NCBI RefSeq assembly: GCF_001922345.1
Contig: NZ_CP018812.1
Location: 2,356,001-2,420,000, forward strand
Length of the DNA: 64,000 nucleotides
Direction: 5' to 3'
Source of the DNA: Paraburkholderia sp. SOS3
GTDB taxonomy: Bacteria > Pseudomonadota > Gammaproteobacteria > Burkholderiales > Burkholderiaceae
The position numbers and the translations under genes were made by a program. The notes under the pieces were generated by a model. That model saw nothing but the letters and a program-made list of their open reading frames with translations. It was not told the DNA's origin and searched no databases. Positions 62,877-64,000 of the stretch are shown piece by piece (position 1 is the first letter of the stretch; every line of letters begins with the position of its first letter).

Positions 62877-63998
62877 ATGACAAGAATCGACGCAGTTCAG
62901 ATCCGGCAGGTCAACCTGCAGCCGAAGGTCAAACGGACCGATGCGATCCAGGCTTTCGTCGTGCAGGAGACCGTGCTCGTCACCGTGCGGTGCGACGACG
63001 GCAGCTGCGGCACGGGCTACACCTATACGATCGGAACCGGCGGCTCGTCGGTCGTCGCGCTATTGCGCGACCATCTCGCGCCGCAACTGATCGGCCGCGA
63101 CCCGGCCACTTTCGAAGCGATCTGGCGCGACCTGCTGTTTCATACGCACGCGACCGCAGTCGGCGCGATCACGAGCCTCGCGCTCGCCGCCATCGACACC
63201 GCGCTATGGGACCGCAATACGCGCGTGGCCGGCGTGCCGTTGTGGGTCGCGGCGGGCGGCGCGAAGCCGGCAACGCGCACCTATTCGACTGAAGGCGGCT
63301 GGCTGCATCTGTCCGGGCGCGAACTGATCGACCAGACCCTGCAGGCGCAGGCCGACGGCTTTCGCGGCGCAAAGCTCAAGGTTGGCCGGCCGCACGTATC
63401 GGAAGACGTGCGGCGCCTCGAAGCCGTGCGCGACGCAGTCGGCGACGATTTCGAACTGATGGTCGACGCGAATCAGGGCTTTACGCTTTCCGAAGCAATA
63501 CGCCGCGCGCATGCGTTCGAGCCGTTTCGTCTCGCATGGCTCGAAGAACCGTTGCCGGCGGAAAGCATCGATGCGCATCGGCGGCTCAACCTGGCCACGT
63601 CGGTGCCCGTCGCGATCGGCGAATCGCTGTATCACCCGGGCCAGTTCGGCGAATATATGAAAGCCGATGCGTGTTCGATCGTACAGGCGGACGTTGCGCG
63701 CATCGGCGGCATTACGCCGTGGCTGAAAGTCGCGCATGTGGCCGAAGCACTGAACCTCGATATCTGTCCGCATTTCCTGATGGAACTGCATGTCAGCCTG
63801 TGCGCGGCGGTGCCGAACGCGACGTGGGTCGAGTACATTCCGCAGCTCGATTCGCTCACGCATTCGCGCGTACGCATCGACGAAGGCTACGCGTACGCGC
63901 CGAACGAGCCCGGCATCGGCATCGATTGGGACTGGGATGCGATTCGCGCCGCGCAACATGTGGAACACGCAGTGAATGCAGCCGACGCGCTGGCGTAA
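62877..63998 (+). CDS. enolase-superfamily mandelate racemase/muconate lactonizing enzyme-like protein (373 aa)
   Basis: An N-terminal capping domain and a TIM barrel are present. The catalytic Lys motif is GAKLKVGRPH, the metal ligands are Asp in LMVDANQGF, Glu in WLEEPLPAE and Glu in VAIGESLYHP, and HFLMELHVSL carries the C-terminal active-site His. Members dehydrate or racemise acid sugars and related carboxylates with Mg2+. The substrate is presumably what the four upstream transport genes import, but the sequence does not say which one. AGGAG lies about 8 bases before the ATG. It begins 76 bases after permease 2. Confidence 0.92.
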   Translation: MTRIDAVQIRQVNLQPKVKRTDAIQAFVVQETVLVTVRCDDGSCGTGYTYTIGTGGSSVVALLRDHLAPQLIGRDPATFEAIWRDLLFHTHATAVGAITSLALAAIDTALWDRNTRVAGVPLWVAAGGAKPATRTYSTEGGWLHLSGRELIDQTLQAQADGFRGAKLKVGRPHVSEDVRRLEAVRDAVGDDFELMVDANQGFTLSEAIRRAHAFEPFRLAWLEEPLPAESIDAHRRLNLATSVPVAIGESLYHPGQFGEYMKADACSIVQADVARIGGITPWLKVAHVAEALNLDICPHFLMELHVSLCAAVPNATWVEYIPQLDSLTHSRVRIDEGYAYAPNEPGIGIDWDWDAIRAAQHVEHAVNAADALA

Positions 63999-64000
63999 GG

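Overview
The window is high-GC DNA with codon use, gene content and ribosome-binding sites typical of the Burkholderiaceae; a Paraburkholderia, Trinickia or Caballeronia-like chromosome is the most likely source. The taxonomic call is an inference from protein resemblance and from a Burkholderia-type type VI secretion (T6SS) locus. I saw no rRNA, tRNA, CRISPR array or intact insertion sequence.

Layout. Positions 1-19,100 hold mostly single metabolic and regulatory genes: the start of a ThDP-dependent acetolactate-synthase-type enzyme, a DJ-1/PfpI protein, an AraC regulator, a YqjM-type flavin oxidoreductase, an amidase, a degenerate sigma-like protein, several lipoproteins, an orphan dihydroxyacetone kinase DhaK subunit with a short upstream ORF, a TetR gene that looks leaderless, an OmpR-type regulator that has lost its phosphoacceptor Asp, a Tat-exported phospholipase C with a small lipoprotein, ChrA, a divergent ohrR/ohr pair with matching operators, and an isochorismatase-like hydrolase.

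Positions 19,138-46,260 are a complete T6SS with all thirteen core tss genes. The leftward arm, in transcription order, is tssB-tssC-vgrG-effector-immunity-unnamed membrane protein-tssM-tssA-tssF-tssG-tssJ. The rightward arm is tssK-tssL-ompA-like-hcp-tssH-tssE. Many junctions overlap by 1-8 bases, so translation is probably coupled. The cargo is an 870-residue protein with a LytM-like front, an SH3b-like segment and a GH19 lysozyme/chitinase-like end, followed by a TTG-started exported protein that is its likely immunity partner. A short AT-rich gene with a strong ribosome-binding site lies in the divergent promoter region. No PAAR protein and no Fha/PpkA/PppA regulators are present.

Positions 46,300-57,180 hold an alpha/beta hydrolase with Ala in place of the nucleophile, a CGNR zinc-finger gene broken into three frames, a CusRS/IrlRS-type two-component pair that meets tail to tail with an RND efflux operon (pump, periplasmic adaptor, NodT-type outer-membrane factor), and a cytochrome c. 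Positions 57,360-63,998 are an IclR regulator divergent from a five-gene operon: ABC ATPase, sugar-type binding protein, two permeases and an enolase-superfamily dehydratase/racemase. This is most simply an uptake and catabolic module for a sugar or sugar acid.

The least ordinary items are the modular T6SS effector with its immunity gene, the TssM whose nucleotide-binding motifs are gone, the phosphorylation-dead response regulator with a transposase-like coiled coil, the paired hairpins in front of hcp that lie inside the upstream reading frame, and the small AT-rich gene between tssB and tssK.
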